45,679 nt of DNA from Candidatus Gastranaerophilales bacterium (GCA_944323675.1 CALUTK010000006.1:1-45679), one strand, 5' to 3'; positions 17,805 to 25,333 are shown, counted from the first letter of the stretch. The notes: generated by a model from the sequence alone, not told the origin. Numbers and translations are program-made.

Positions 17805-18895
17805 TATAATATTCTCTTTATTCTACTTACAATATCTTCTAAATCTTCATTTGTTAAATCCGGATATAAAGGAAGTGAGATACAATGTTCATAGTACTTT
17901 TCTGCATTCGGATAGTCTCCCCATTTATATCCTAACTTTTGATAATAAGGCTGCGTATGCACCGGGATATAATGAACCTGCAAATTTAGCCCAATTTCTT
18001 TTGCCTTATCATAAAAGCTTTTTCTATCTTCTACCAATATTGGATATAAATGAAAACATGCATTTGAATATTCTTTTTCTACAAGATGCGGCAATCTCAA
18101 ATTTCTATTATAATAATCTACAATTTCACGTCTGCGTTTTTTAAATTGTTCCAAACGCTTAATTTGAGAACAGCCTAAAGCTGCTTGGATATCTGTCATT
18201 CGGTAGTTTAAACCTAATTCAACCATGTCATATTTCCAATCTTGAGTATGATGCATTCCATGAGATCTAAAAGCTAAGAGTTTTTTGTATAAAACCTCAT
18301 TATTAGTAGTAACAGCACCACCTTCACCAGTCGTAATTGTTTTGACAGGATGAAACGAAAATACCGTCATATCGGAATACTTACAACTGCCAACTTTTGT
18401 ATCTTTATAATCAGAGCCAATTGCATGAGCCGCATCTTCAATTATATAGACCTTTCTGTCAACAGGAAGTAATTTCTGTATTGCCTCCATATTACAACTT
18501 TGTCCTGCAAAATGAACAGGAACAATGACTTTTGTTTTAGGGGTTAGCTGCTTCTTGATTTCCACAGGATCAATATTAGCAGTTTCAGGTTCTACATCAG
18601 TAAACACAACATTTGCACCACAGTATCTTGCACAATTCGCACTCGCCAAAAATGTCATTGGAGATGTAATCACATCATCATCCCCTCCTATACCAGCTGC
18701 CAGCATAGCAATATGCAGGCCTGATGTTGCTGAATTAACAGCTACGCAATATTTTGCACCAGTATATTCACAGATTGCTTTTTCAAATTCTTTAACTTTT
18801 GGTCCGCAGGTTAAATATGGAGATTGCAAAACGTCTATAACACTTTTAATATCATCTTCTGTAATACTTTGTTTTCCGTAATTATATACTTTCAT
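17804..18895 (-). CDS. pseC: UDP-4-amino-4,6-dideoxy-N-acetyl-L-altrosamine transaminase
   Basis: 363-residue DegT-family PLP enzyme, second step of pseudaminic acid synthesis, aminating C4 of the PseB product. It opens YGKQSITEDDI and LQSPYLTCGPKV, and has NSATSGLHIAM for phosphate binding, EDAAHAIGS, and FSFHPVKTITTGEGG with K185 as the PLP lysine. The length matches PseC. It lies 3 bp after pseB and overlaps pseF by 1 nt. The assignment rests on both motif pattern and operon order. Confidence 0.92.
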   Translation of the reverse strand: MKVYNYGKQSITEDDIKSVIDVLQSPYLTCGPKVKEFEKAICEYTGAKYCVAVNSATSGLHIAMLAAGIGGDDDVITSPMTFLASANCARYCGANVVFTDVEPETANIDPVEIKKQLTPKTKVIVPVHFAGQSCNMEAIQKLLPVDRKVYIIEDAAHAIGSDYKDTKVGSCKYSDMTVFSFHPVKTITTGEGGAVTTNNEVLYKKLLAFRSHGMHHTQDWKYDMVELGLNYRMTDIQAALGCSQIKRLEQFKKRRREIVDYYNRNLRLPHLVEKEYSNACFHLYPILVEDRKSFYDKAKEIGLNLQVHYIPVHTQPYYQKLGYKWGDYPNAEKYYEHCISLPLYPDLTNEDLEDIVSRIKRIL

Positions 18896-18898
18896 ACC

Positions 18899-19891
18899 CT
18901 AAATCTCGCTTATAAGTTTTTTCATTTCCTCTGTGGTAAGCCATCTGTCGTTATTACCGGAATTGTATTCAAAATCATCCGAGACCCTTTTAGCATTCGG
19001 ATATTTATGCTGGATATTATCCATATCAATTTGCGGTAATATTATATAAAAATCCTCATACTCTATGGTATTCGGTGCGTCAGCAGATGTTATCATCTGT
19101 TCATGGATTTTTTCTCCCGGACGGATTCCAACCTCAACTATCTTTTTATCAGGAGCTATAGCTTTTGCCAAATCAGTCATACGCATGGACGGTATTTTTT
19201 TTACATATAATTCTCCACCTTGCATATGTTCTATTGCCTCCAATACCATTTCAACAGCCTGCTCCAATTTCAACCAGAAGCGTGTCATTCTCATATCTGT
19301 AATAGGAAGTTCCGTTGCGCCTTCTGCTACCAGTTTTTTGAAAAATGGAATCACTGAACCGCGGGAACCTGCAACATTACCGTATCTTACAACGGCAAAA
19401 CGAGTATCTTTAAATCCGCAATATGCATTTCCTGCAATAAACAATTTATCTGAACATAATTTAGTTGCACCATAGAGATTTATAGGAGCACATGCCTTAT
19501 CTGTTGACAAGGCAACAACTTTTTTAACACCGCGATCAATAGAGGCTTCAATAATATTTTGTGCACCGAGCACGTTAGTTTTAACTGCTTCAAACGGATT
19601 ATACTCACACGCCGGAACCTGTTTCAAAGCTGCGGCATGCACAACGATATCAACATTTTCAAAAGCTCTCATTAAACGTTCTTTATCTCTTACATCACCT
19701 ATAAAAAACCTCAATTTTTCTTCATGGGGTTTGAATTCAGGCATATTCTGCATGACAAACTGTTTATATTCATCACGGGAAAATACAATCACCTTTTTAA
19801 CATTAGGATATTTCTCAAAAACAGTTTTAATAAACTTTTTTCCAAAACTTCCCGTACCGCCGGTAACCAAAATAGTTTTACCATTTAACAT
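18899..19891 (-). CDS. pseB: UDP-N-acetylglucosamine 4,6-dehydratase (inverting)
   Basis: 330-residue SDR that commits UDP-GlcNAc to pseudaminic acid synthesis by C4 oxidation, C6 dehydration and C5 inversion. It has TGGTGSFGKKF at the nucleotide loop, FSRDEYKQ, HAAALKQVPACEYNP, and the catalytic T130-D131-K132 and Y140-x3-K144. It is first in the minus-strand operon. Its 5' leader contains two strong dyads (19912-19955). A possible -10 (TATAAA) lies near 19963-19968. The GGAAAGG about 12 nt before the ATG is a distant ribosome site. Confidence 0.93.
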   Translation of the reverse strand: MLNGKTILVTGGTGSFGKKFIKTVFEKYPNVKKVIVFSRDEYKQFVMQNMPEFKPHEEKLRFFIGDVRDKERLMRAFENVDIVVHAAALKQVPACEYNPFEAVKTNVLGAQNIIEASIDRGVKKVVALSTDKACAPINLYGATKLCSDKLFIAGNAYCGFKDTRFAVVRYGNVAGSRGSVIPFFKKLVAEGATELPITDMRMTRFWLKLEQAVEMVLEAIEHMQGGELYVKKIPSMRMTDLAKAIAPDKKIVEVGIRPGEKIHEQMITSADAPNTIEYEDFYIILPQIDMDNIQHKYPNAKRVSDDFEYNSGNNDRWLTTEEMKKLISEI

Positions 19892-19911
19892 CTTAACTTA
19901 GAGCCTTTCCA

Positions 19912-19955
19912 CTGGTTTGCATGAATATGCAAACCAGATTTATTCATGAATAAAT
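19912..19955. promoter_or_regulatory. Hairpin plus perfect palindrome in the pseB leader
   Basis: CTGGTTTGCAT (19912-19922) pairs perfectly with 19927-19937 across a 4-nt loop. Directly next to it, 19938-19955 is an 18-bp perfect palindrome ATTTATTCA/TGAATAAAT. Both contain ATTCATG. They lie between tRNA-Phe and pseB and would be in the pseB 5' untranslated region. No T run follows, so these are not ordinary terminators. An operator or RNA leader element is likely. Confidence 0.55.
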
Positions 19956-20013
19956 CGCTTTTATAAATTGAATATACCAAAAACAAAAAATAAAATAAAG
20001 GATATAACAAAAA

Positions 20014-20086
20014 TGCCGCGTCTCGGAATCGAACCAAGGACACAGGGATTTTCAGTCCCTTGCTCTACCAACTGAGCTAACGCGGC
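20014..20086 (-). tRNA. tRNA-Phe (GAA)
   Basis: 73-nt cloverleaf on the minus strand. The acceptor GCCGCGT pairs with ACGCGGC and A73 follows. The D arm is GCTCAGTTGGTAGAGC. The anticodon arm is GGGACTGAAAATCCC with anticodon GAA, and the T arm contains GGTTCGATTCC. CCA is not encoded. It lies downstream of two tandem units that copy its 5' end, and of a good promoter at 20315-20342. Confidence 0.95.
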
Positions 20087-20270
20087 ATTTCTATTTTCAA
20101 TCTATTGGAGTTGGTAGAGCAAGCTCTACTTATTATTAACTCCGTTTCGCTTCGCTCCACTGGGGGAGCTAACGCGGCATTTCTATTTTCAATCTATTGG
20201 AGTTGGTAGAGCAAGCTCTACTTATTACTAACTCCGTTTCGCTTTGCTCCACCGGGGAGCCATCACGATA
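20087..20270 (-). repeat. Two tandem ~92-bp units carrying tRNA-Phe 5' fragments
   Basis: Read on the minus strand, each unit starts like the tRNA gene (GCCGCGTTAGCTC in the near unit, degenerate in the far one). It then diverges into a GTGGAGCGAAGCGAAACGG-like block, a GGAGTT...AACTCC stem enclosing the hairpin GTAGAGC-TT-GCTCTAC, and the AT-rich run that also precedes the real tRNA. The repeat starts lie at plus-strand positions 20074, 20166 and 20257, a period of 91-92 bp. Both units lie between the tRNA promoter and the mature tRNA, so they would be transcribed as a leader. They cannot fold as tRNAs. Confidence 0.8.
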
Positions 20271-20314
20271 TTTCTATTTTTATCTATCACATGCACCTTA
20301 CGGGCACGGTTTTT

Positions 20315-20342
20315 ATTATACTTGCTAAAGATTTCAAGTCAA
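20315..20342 (-). promoter_or_regulatory. Sigma-70-type promoter for the tRNA-Phe unit
   Basis: On the minus strand, TTGACT (20337-20342) and TATAAT (20315-20320) are 16 bp apart. This lies just after the infC stop codon and points into the tandem units and tRNA-Phe. Start of transcription would be near 20308. Confidence 0.75.
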
Positions 20343-20348
20343 GAACTT

Positions 20349-20882
20349 TTATTGGGGACCGAGATATAAGGTTACGTTACGCCCCTCTAATTGGGGCTTT
20401 TTCTCAACTACCAGCGGCTCATCTTTCAAATCTTCTATAAATCTATTTGCAAGGTCAAACGCTAGATTTGAATGCTGCATTTCGCGTCCGCGCATCATTA
20501 TCACAACTTTTACTTTATTTCCTTGCGCAATAAATTTCTGAATACTTTTAATTCTTACAAGATAGTCATGGGTATCTATTTTATAACGGATTTTTACTTC
20601 TTTAACATCTACCGTATGCTGTTTTTTCTTTGCTTCTTTGGCTTTTTTTTCAAGCTCGTATTTATATTTCCCGTAATTCAAAATCTTTGCAACCGGGGGT
20701 TCCTGATTAGGGCTGATTAAAACAAGGTCTAAATCTGCATCATAAGCCATTTTTAAAGCCTTTGAGGTTTCTACAATACCCTTATTCTCTCCGTTTTCAT
20801 CTATCAAGCGTACTTCTTTTGAACGAATGCGCTCGTTCATAATGGTCTTGTCTTTATCCTTTTGTCTGTTATCTATAGCTAT
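20349..20882 (-). CDS. infC: Translation initiation factor IF-3
   Basis: IF-3 binds the 30S subunit, prevents premature 50S joining and proofreads start codons. Its two domains are visible: the N-terminal one with MNERIRSKEVRLIDENGE and LISPNQEPPVAKILNYGKY, a lysine-rich linker, and the C-terminal one with KIDTHDYLVRIKS and MMRGREMQHS. I place the start at ATA 20882, because AAAGGAG lies 8 nt before it and the resulting 177 residues match the family. The GTG at 20930 and the ATG at 20840 lack good ribosome sites. A rare AUU/AUA/AUC start is the known autoregulatory feature of infC. Confidence 0.9.
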   Translation of the reverse strand: MAIDNRQKDKDKTIMNERIRSKEVRLIDENGENKGIVETSKALKMAYDADLDLVLISPNQEPPVAKILNYGKYKYELEKKAKEAKKKQHTVDVKEVKIRYKIDTHDYLVRIKSIQKFIAQGNKVKVVIMMRGREMQHSNLAFDLANRFIEDLKDEPLVVEKKPQLEGRNVTLYLGPQ

Positions 20883-21043
20883 TGTCGTGTCTCCTTTTCT
20901 ATTTTCCAGAATATATCTTAACACAAGCACATAAAATGCGCCAGTAGTCGTATAAAAAATTATGTAACAAAATATTAAGTTAAATTTTTATACCTCAAAT
21001 GCACGTCTTTAAAGGATTTTAGAATATTTAGCAAAAATCCGAT

Positions 21044-21073
21044 TAAAGTTTTAGGATATATATCCGATATACT
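21044..21073 (+). promoter_or_regulatory. Possible promoter with GGATATATATCC palindrome
   Basis: TATACT at 21068-21073 with a weak TTAAAG 18 bp upstream forms a plausible promoter for the small ORF at 21112. The 12-bp perfect palindrome 21054-21065 sits in the spacer, where a repressor could act. The region 20931-21111 holds nothing else recognisable. Confidence 0.4.
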
Positions 21074-21111
21074 ATTTGTAAGACGGAAAAAACTGAATAG
21101 GAGTATTATTT

Positions 21112-21249
21112 ATGATTACAAAAACCCCAGAATGCGAAATTCAAAGCGACATCTGCATGCAAGATTTATCTTTAGTTTCAATGGAAGTTCCGATTCAAGA
21201 AATGTTTGATGAATTTTTGGTATTCATCTCAAAAACAGATTTTGAATAG
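21112..21249 (+). CDS. 45-residue acidic small protein, unknown function
   Basis: An ATG preceded by AGGAG (9-nt gap) opens a 45-codon frame ending in TAG and closely followed by an intrinsic terminator. The unit is therefore a self-contained gene: promoter, ribosome site, frame, terminator. The peptide begins MITKTPECEIQSD, has two cysteines and ends in an acidic, hydrophobic stretch (IQEMFDEFLVF). There is no signal peptide or membrane helix. I do not recognise it. It could be a small regulator or, less likely, a leader of a regulated transcript. Confidence 0.55.
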   Translation: MITKTPECEIQSDICMQDLSLVSMEVPIQEMFDEFLVFISKTDFE

Positions 21250-21283
21250 AGAGTAGCAGAAATTTTTCCAGACACACTATTTT

Positions 21284-21308
21284 AAGAGCCGCCAATAGCG
21301 GCTCTTTT
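21284..21308. terminator. Bidirectional intrinsic terminator
   Basis: AAGAGCCGC (21284-21292), loop CAATA, then GCGGCTCTT followed by TT. A-rich and T-rich flanks on both sides let it end both the small ORF (plus) and the glycosyltransferase gene (minus). Confidence 0.8.
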
Positions 21309-21309
21309 G

Positions 21310-22281
21310 TCAGTTCACCATATTTCGGACACGCTGTCTCAGCTTCTTTTCCGGTATTAAATTTGAAATAAGGCGAAAGAACTTTCTTTTTACCAGTTTT
21401 AAACAGGATTTAAAAACTTCCGACCTGTTAAATGAAGGATTAACTCCGATGAAATGGGGATGACGCAAAGGAAATTCCATTTTATGAGCATTCAATGAAG
21501 CTTTTGAATCAGCTTCATGCGCCGCATTTTCGCTATCAAAACCGATATTTTCAATCATCCCGACAGTCGGACTTATACATAATGCATTTTGACAGTATAT
21601 ATTATAACACCATATCCAAGCCCATGATGTTTGATCATGTGAAGCATGAAGCGAGAAATTATGATTAAGATTTACTCTATCAAAAACATTAACAACATAC
21701 CGTTCTATGGCTTTTTCTTCTTCAAATAGAGCAAAATCTGACATATCTATATCGAAATACTTCCAGGCTCTGCGCCACGATGCCCAGCCCCAGACCCCAA
21801 AATGTTTTGTAAAATCATAACTATATTTGGCATTTGGAGAATAACCTCCATAGCCACCTATTGACATTATTCTTGTGTCATCTTTGAATCTATTAAGCAG
21901 TTCTTCACAATACGGGAAAAAGGATAAATCAGGATAGCAGTCATCTTCCAGAATAATCCCCATTTCTTCATTTTCAAAAAACCATGTTATTGCCTCAGCG
22001 ACAGCGACTTTACAGCCTAAATTTTTATCCCTCTTTAAATATTTAACATCACAGTCCCAATCTACTTTTATAACTTCAAGAGTCTTTTTAATAAGTTCTT
22101 CATCTTTTTCATTTCTGGGACCGTCTAGAGCAACATATAACCGTTTTGGCTGAGCTTTCCTTATTTGAGAAAAGACTTTTGCTGCTAATTCAGGTCTTAC
22201 CCATACCAGAAATAATACTGGTATATCGCCGGAAAAGGCTGTCCTTTCCCCAGAATCCCGTGCTATATCTACGTTTTGCAT
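21310..22281 (-). CDS. GT-A glycosyltransferase
   Basis: 323-residue nucleotide-sugar transferase with a GT-A fold. It has a beta-strand start IPVLFLVWVRPE, YVALDGPRNEKD, LKRDKNLGCKVAVAEAI, and the metal-binding EDD in GIILEDDCYPDLSFF. FGVWGWASWRRAWKYFD is typical of the hemolysin-like or SAM-free glycosyltransferases found in surface polysaccharide regions. GGAGG lies 6 nt before the ATG. The first ~18 residues look non-conserved. It is monocistronic and separate from the sugar island, sharing only a terminator with the small ORF. Donor unknown. Confidence 0.8.
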   Translation of the reverse strand: MQNVDIARDSGERTAFSGDIPVLFLVWVRPELAAKVFSQIRKAQPKRLYVALDGPRNEKDEELIKKTLEVIKVDWDCDVKYLKRDKNLGCKVAVAEAITWFFENEEMGIILEDDCYPDLSFFPYCEELLNRFKDDTRIMSIGGYGGYSPNAKYSYDFTKHFGVWGWASWRRAWKYFDIDMSDFALFEEEKAIERYVVNVFDRVNLNHNFSLHASHDQTSWAWIWCYNIYCQNALCISPTVGMIENIGFDSENAAHEADSKASLNAHKMEFPLRHPHFIGVNPSFNRSEVFKSCLKLVKRKFFRLISNLIPEKKLRQRVRNMVN

Positions 22282-22338
22282 ATTTAACCTCCAAACACTA
22301 TTTTCTTAAAGTAAATTATAACACAAAAATATTGGACT

Positions 22339-22450
22339 TATATCGCAGTTTACATCAGATGCACAAATTTATTTCAGCATCTCTATGTTGTTAGACCCAG
22401 AAACAAGCTCAGGGTGACATGTTTGCTTTTTTAGTGTAAACTGCTATATA
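22339..22450. repeat. 112-bp element with 16-bp inverted ends
   Basis: The 16 bases at 22339-22354 (TATATCGCAGTTTACA) match the reverse complement of 22435-22450 with one difference. Between them lies a common intergenic motif (gacccagaaacaagctcagggtgac). It is probably a decayed MITE in the spacer upstream of rpsU. Confidence 0.55.
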
Positions 22451-22469
22451 AATCCCCATAAATATCATC

Positions 22470-22497
22470 TTGAAATTTTAAAAATTTAGGTTATAAT
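22470..22497 (+). promoter_or_regulatory. Promoter of rpsU
   Basis: TTGAAA (22470-22475) and TATAAT (22492-22497) are 16 bp apart. Transcription would start about 40 nt before the rpsU ATG. Confidence 0.7.
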
Positions 22498-22542
22498 TAT
22501 AATACAGATATACACAATGCACGGAAAGGTGGTGAAATATAA

Positions 22543-22716
22543 ATGGCAGAAGTTAAAGTTGGCGAAAACGAATCTATTGAAAGCGCTTTAAGACGTTTTA
22601 AGAAAAAGATTCAAAAAGCCGGTATCCTTTCCGAAGTTAAAAAACGCGAAAGATACGAAAAACCTAGCGTAAAAAGAAAACGTAAGTCTGAAGCTGCTCG
22701 TAAGAGAAAAGTTTAG
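22543..22716 (+). CDS. rpsU: 30S ribosomal protein bS21
   Basis: 57-residue basic ribosomal protein of the small-subunit platform, near the 16S 3' end. It opens [20 protein letters not shown], the standard bS21 start, continues [27 protein letters not shown], and has a lysine/arginine-rich C-terminus. AAAGGTGG precedes the ATG. It has its own promoter and terminator, so it is monocistronic. Confidence 0.95.
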   Translation: MAEVKVGENESIESALRRFKKKIQKAGILSEVKKRERYEKPSVKRKRKSEAARKRKV

Positions 22717-22730
22717 GATTATAAAGAATA

Positions 22731-22762
22731 AAAAAGACCTGATGAAAGTCAGGTCTTTTTTA
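22731..22762 (+). terminator. Intrinsic terminator of rpsU
   Basis: GACCTGA (22736-22742), a 6-nt loop, TCAGGTC (22749-22755) and a run of T, preceded by a run of A. From 22763 to 22936 there is a fragment of the dispersed 'gtcattgcgagc' repeat family and otherwise nothing recognisable. Confidence 0.9.
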
Positions 22763-22936
22763 TTGCAAAAGACAGTGCAATATTCGCCATTGCCTCTTTC
22801 GGGAGAGGGAGGGGACGTCATTGCGAGCACTTTGTTGAACAAAGTACTATTCACAACTCACTTTATTGCAGCGAACATTTAATCTAGTGTCGCAGCTTTC
22901 CGCCAGCTTCTTGTTCAACATACAATCTTCGTACAT

Positions 22937-24004
22937 TTATTTCGTTTCAATAAAGTTTGTATTAGGAATGTATTCGCTTTGAGCCTCAAAATCTATCTTA
23001 TTAATAATAGTAGCGCGTTTTTTGCGGAAAAGCATATCTACAAAGGCTTCCAGTCTTGTGATAAAGCCGGCTTCTCCTGTTTGCTCATCAACAGTCAGGT
23101 GTAGAACAGGTTTACCGAACTGTTTTGCTTTTCTGGTAATTCTTTCAACCATCAGTGAATCCGGGCCGCAGCCAAAGGCATTAAGAGCAATTATACCGTC
23201 GATTTTATTATCTTTCAGGTAATGACCTGCAGTACCGGTCATTTCAAATTCGTTTGCCCAGTAGAGTTTTTCGCCGAGAGCGTTTATCCCTTCCATCATC
23301 TGCTCTGTTGAAAGCTGAAGGGAGGTATGAACTTTTACATCCATACTTTCAAGTTTATCAATAATTTTCATGGAAGCACGGTCATCATAGATGTTATAAC
23401 CATGCGCAACAAGAGCAATTGATATCGGATATTCTTTTGTATCATTTTCAATGAACACTTTACCCTGAAGCGCATAATTCATAGCTTTTTTATAACTCAT
23501 GCCTGATTTTGACATGATATGGAAGTTATTATAAGTTCTCCAGCCGGCTTTTGAGGCTTCTTTAATCTGTTTTTCGTCAGTAATACCAAAAGGAGCCACA
23601 GCCTCTTTCAGAAACTCATAAAGACCTTGATTTTTTTCTGATTTATCAAGAGTAGCTTCTACAAGCGTAAAATCTTTTTTTACGACATTTCTGATTAAAT
23701 CAGGCAGTCCGCGGATTTTAGAACAATTGTAGATTTTATAATCTACAGATTGAATAGACGGGACAAAAATCTTATCAATTCCTTTATCTATAAGGTTAAG
23801 AACATGTCCGACATAAATTTTGATAGGGAGGCAGGTTTCGGTAACGACAAGAGAAGAGCCGGCGGAAAGAGTCTGCTTAGTGGTCACATCCGACAGAACG
23901 ATTTTAATTCCGAGCGCCGTAAAGAATCCGTAATAAAACGGATAATTGTGATAAAAAGACATTGCACGCGGAATACCTATTACCTTGTCGTTATTTTGAG
24001 TCAT
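22937..24004 (-). CDS. DUF2229 / acyl-CoA dehydratase activase-related protein
   Basis: 355-residue protein of the family related to 2-hydroxyacyl-CoA dehydratase subunits (HgdB/BcrC-like, without the activator ATPase). It opens IGIPRAMSFYHNYPFYYGFF, a hallmark of the family, and has conserved cysteines in TETCLPIK, YNCSK and AFGCGPDS that could bind an iron-sulfur cluster. The true function of stand-alone members is not established. It is monocistronic. A structured candidate RNA lies upstream at 24104-24190, and a GGGGAG ribosome site precedes the ATG. Confidence 0.78.
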   Translation of the reverse strand: MTQNNDKVIGIPRAMSFYHNYPFYYGFFTALGIKIVLSDVTTKQTLSAGSSLVVTETCLPIKIYVGHVLNLIDKGIDKIFVPSIQSVDYKIYNCSKIRGLPDLIRNVVKKDFTLVEATLDKSEKNQGLYEFLKEAVAPFGITDEKQIKEASKAGWRTYNNFHIMSKSGMSYKKAMNYALQGKVFIENDTKEYPISIALVAHGYNIYDDRASMKIIDKLESMDVKVHTSLQLSTEQMMEGINALGEKLYWANEFEMTGTAGHYLKDNKIDGIIALNAFGCGPDSLMVERITRKAKQFGKPVLHLTVDEQTGEAGFITRLEAFVDMLFRKKRATIINKIDFEAQSEYIPNTNFIETK

Positions 24005-24103
24005 TTTAGAGAATCTCCCCTTTTGTATTTACTACTTATATAATACTTCAAACTTAAAATAAAGGGAAGTGAAAAGACATAAAACTTAATATACAATTAT
24101 AGG

Positions 24104-24190
24104 AAAAATAAAACAGCCTATGTGTATTTATTTTCTCAACACGCTCCCGCACCTGCTCCCCTCTCGTTTCAAAAACAAACACACATAGGC
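24104..24190 (-). ncRNA. Candidate structured small RNA or attenuator
   Basis: Read on the minus strand, GCCTATGTGT (24190-24181) pairs perfectly with ACACATAGGC (24125-24116). The stem continues about 9 bp inward, including two G-U pairs that would be A-C mismatches on the other strand, so the minus strand is the likely template sense. The apical region is purine-rich (GAGAGGGGAGCAGG...GGGAGCG). A T-rich run follows at 24115-24104. TTAAAC and TAAAAT with an 18-bp gap just upstream could start a transcript at about 24190. No known family was recognised. Confidence 0.4.
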
Positions 24191-24246
24191 GTAATATTTT
24201 ATTATTAATAATACTATTTGTTTAATTTTATGTTACTTTATAAAAT

Positions 24247-25296
24247 ATGGAAAAGATGAAAAAGAAGGCGGTTGTTGCACTGAGCGGCGGGGTTGACAGT
24301 TCCGTCACAGCACTCCTGCTACAAAAACAAGGATATGAAGTTGAAGGGATCACTGGCAGAATGACAAATTCCGAGGCGTCTGATATTGTCTGCGAAAATG
24401 CCGGAAATGTTGCGGAGAAACTCGGAATTAAACATCATATTCTTGATATGAGCGAAAATTTTCAAAAGAAAGTAATAGATTACTTTGAAAATTCTTACGA
24501 AAACGGAGAGACTCCGAACCCCTGTATAGTGTGCAACGAATTTTTCAAATGGGGCGGGATTTTCGATTACGCGATAAATACCTGCGGTGCTGATATTTAT
24601 GCAACCGGTCATTACGCTGAAATAAAATATACTGATGGCTTCTATAAACTTTATCCGGCAAAAGATGAGAATAAAGACCAGCTTTACTTTCTATACAGGC
24701 TCGGTCAAAAAGAACTTTCGAAAACAGTCTTTCCACTGAGCCGCTACAGTAAAGATGAAGTCCGCCAAATGGCTGTTGACTATAACCTTCCGCCAAAATC
24801 TTCAAAAGAAAGTCAGGATATTTGTTTTATCCAAAAGCCGATGACAACAAAAAAATACCTGACTGAAAAATTCGGACTGCGAAAGGGAGATTTTATAGAT
24901 ATTAATACAGGTAAAAAACTCGGTGAACATGAAGGCAGCTACCTTTATACAATAGGTCAGCGCAAAGGTATAGGGATTGCGGCGCCTTATCCTCTGTATG
25001 TAATAAAGATTGATGCTGAAAAAAATATTGTATATCTCGGGAAAAATGAAGATAATTTCAAAACCTCCCTCACTGTGCGCGATTTAAAGCTATCCTATCC
25101 GCCTGAAAAAGAAGATTTCGACGCAATGGTAAAAATCCGCTACAACATGAAAGCGCAAAAAGCAAAAGTGACACTTTCCGGCAGCGAAGCCGAAATAAAA
25201 TTTTATGAACCTGTAAGTTCCGTCACATCTGGTCAGGCCGGAGTGTTTTACGATATCAATGACGGACACCTGATAGGCGGAGGAAGAGTAAGATAG
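24247..25296 (+). CDS. mnmA: tRNA-uridine 2-sulfurtransferase
   Basis: 349-residue enzyme that thiolates U34 of tRNA-Lys, -Glu and -Gln wobble positions using ATP and a persulfide relay. The PP-loop SGGVDSSVTALLL lies near the N-terminus. The two catalytic cysteines are in NPCIVCNEFFKWG and SQDICFI. ATGHYAEI, YTIGQRKG and the C-terminal domain are all present. No Shine-Dalgarno sequence precedes the first ATG. The second ATG (24256) gives a more typical MKKKAVVALSGG start and lies 11 nt after a TATAAA, so the mRNA may have almost no leader. Confidence 0.93.
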   Translation: MEKMKKKAVVALSGGVDSSVTALLLQKQGYEVEGITGRMTNSEASDIVCENAGNVAEKLGIKHHILDMSENFQKKVIDYFENSYENGETPNPCIVCNEFFKWGGIFDYAINTCGADIYATGHYAEIKYTDGFYKLYPAKDENKDQLYFLYRLGQKELSKTVFPLSRYSKDEVRQMAVDYNLPPKSSKESQDICFIQKPMTTKKYLTEKFGLRKGDFIDINTGKKLGEHEGSYLYTIGQRKGIGIAAPYPLYVIKIDAEKNIVYLGKNEDNFKTSLTVRDLKLSYPPEKEDFDAMVKIRYNMKAQKAKVTLSGSEAEIKFYEPVSSVTSGQAGVFYDINDGHLIGGGRVR

Positions 25297-25333
25297 CAAA
25301 AAATTTTATTCAGGAACATTATATCTAAACGTC

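Noticed and set aside
20074-20270. Additional tRNA genes next to tRNA-Phe
   Set aside because: The two units repeat only the 5' end of the tRNA; they lack anticodon and T arms and cannot form cloverleaves.
22588-22854. 88-codon minus-strand frame over rpsU
   Set aside because: It is antisense to a clear bS21 gene and its terminator; the protein resembles nothing.
24104-24190. Signal recognition particle RNA
   Set aside because: The purine-rich loop superficially recalls the SRP apical region, but the conserved GGUC...GGAAGGAAGCA core is absent.
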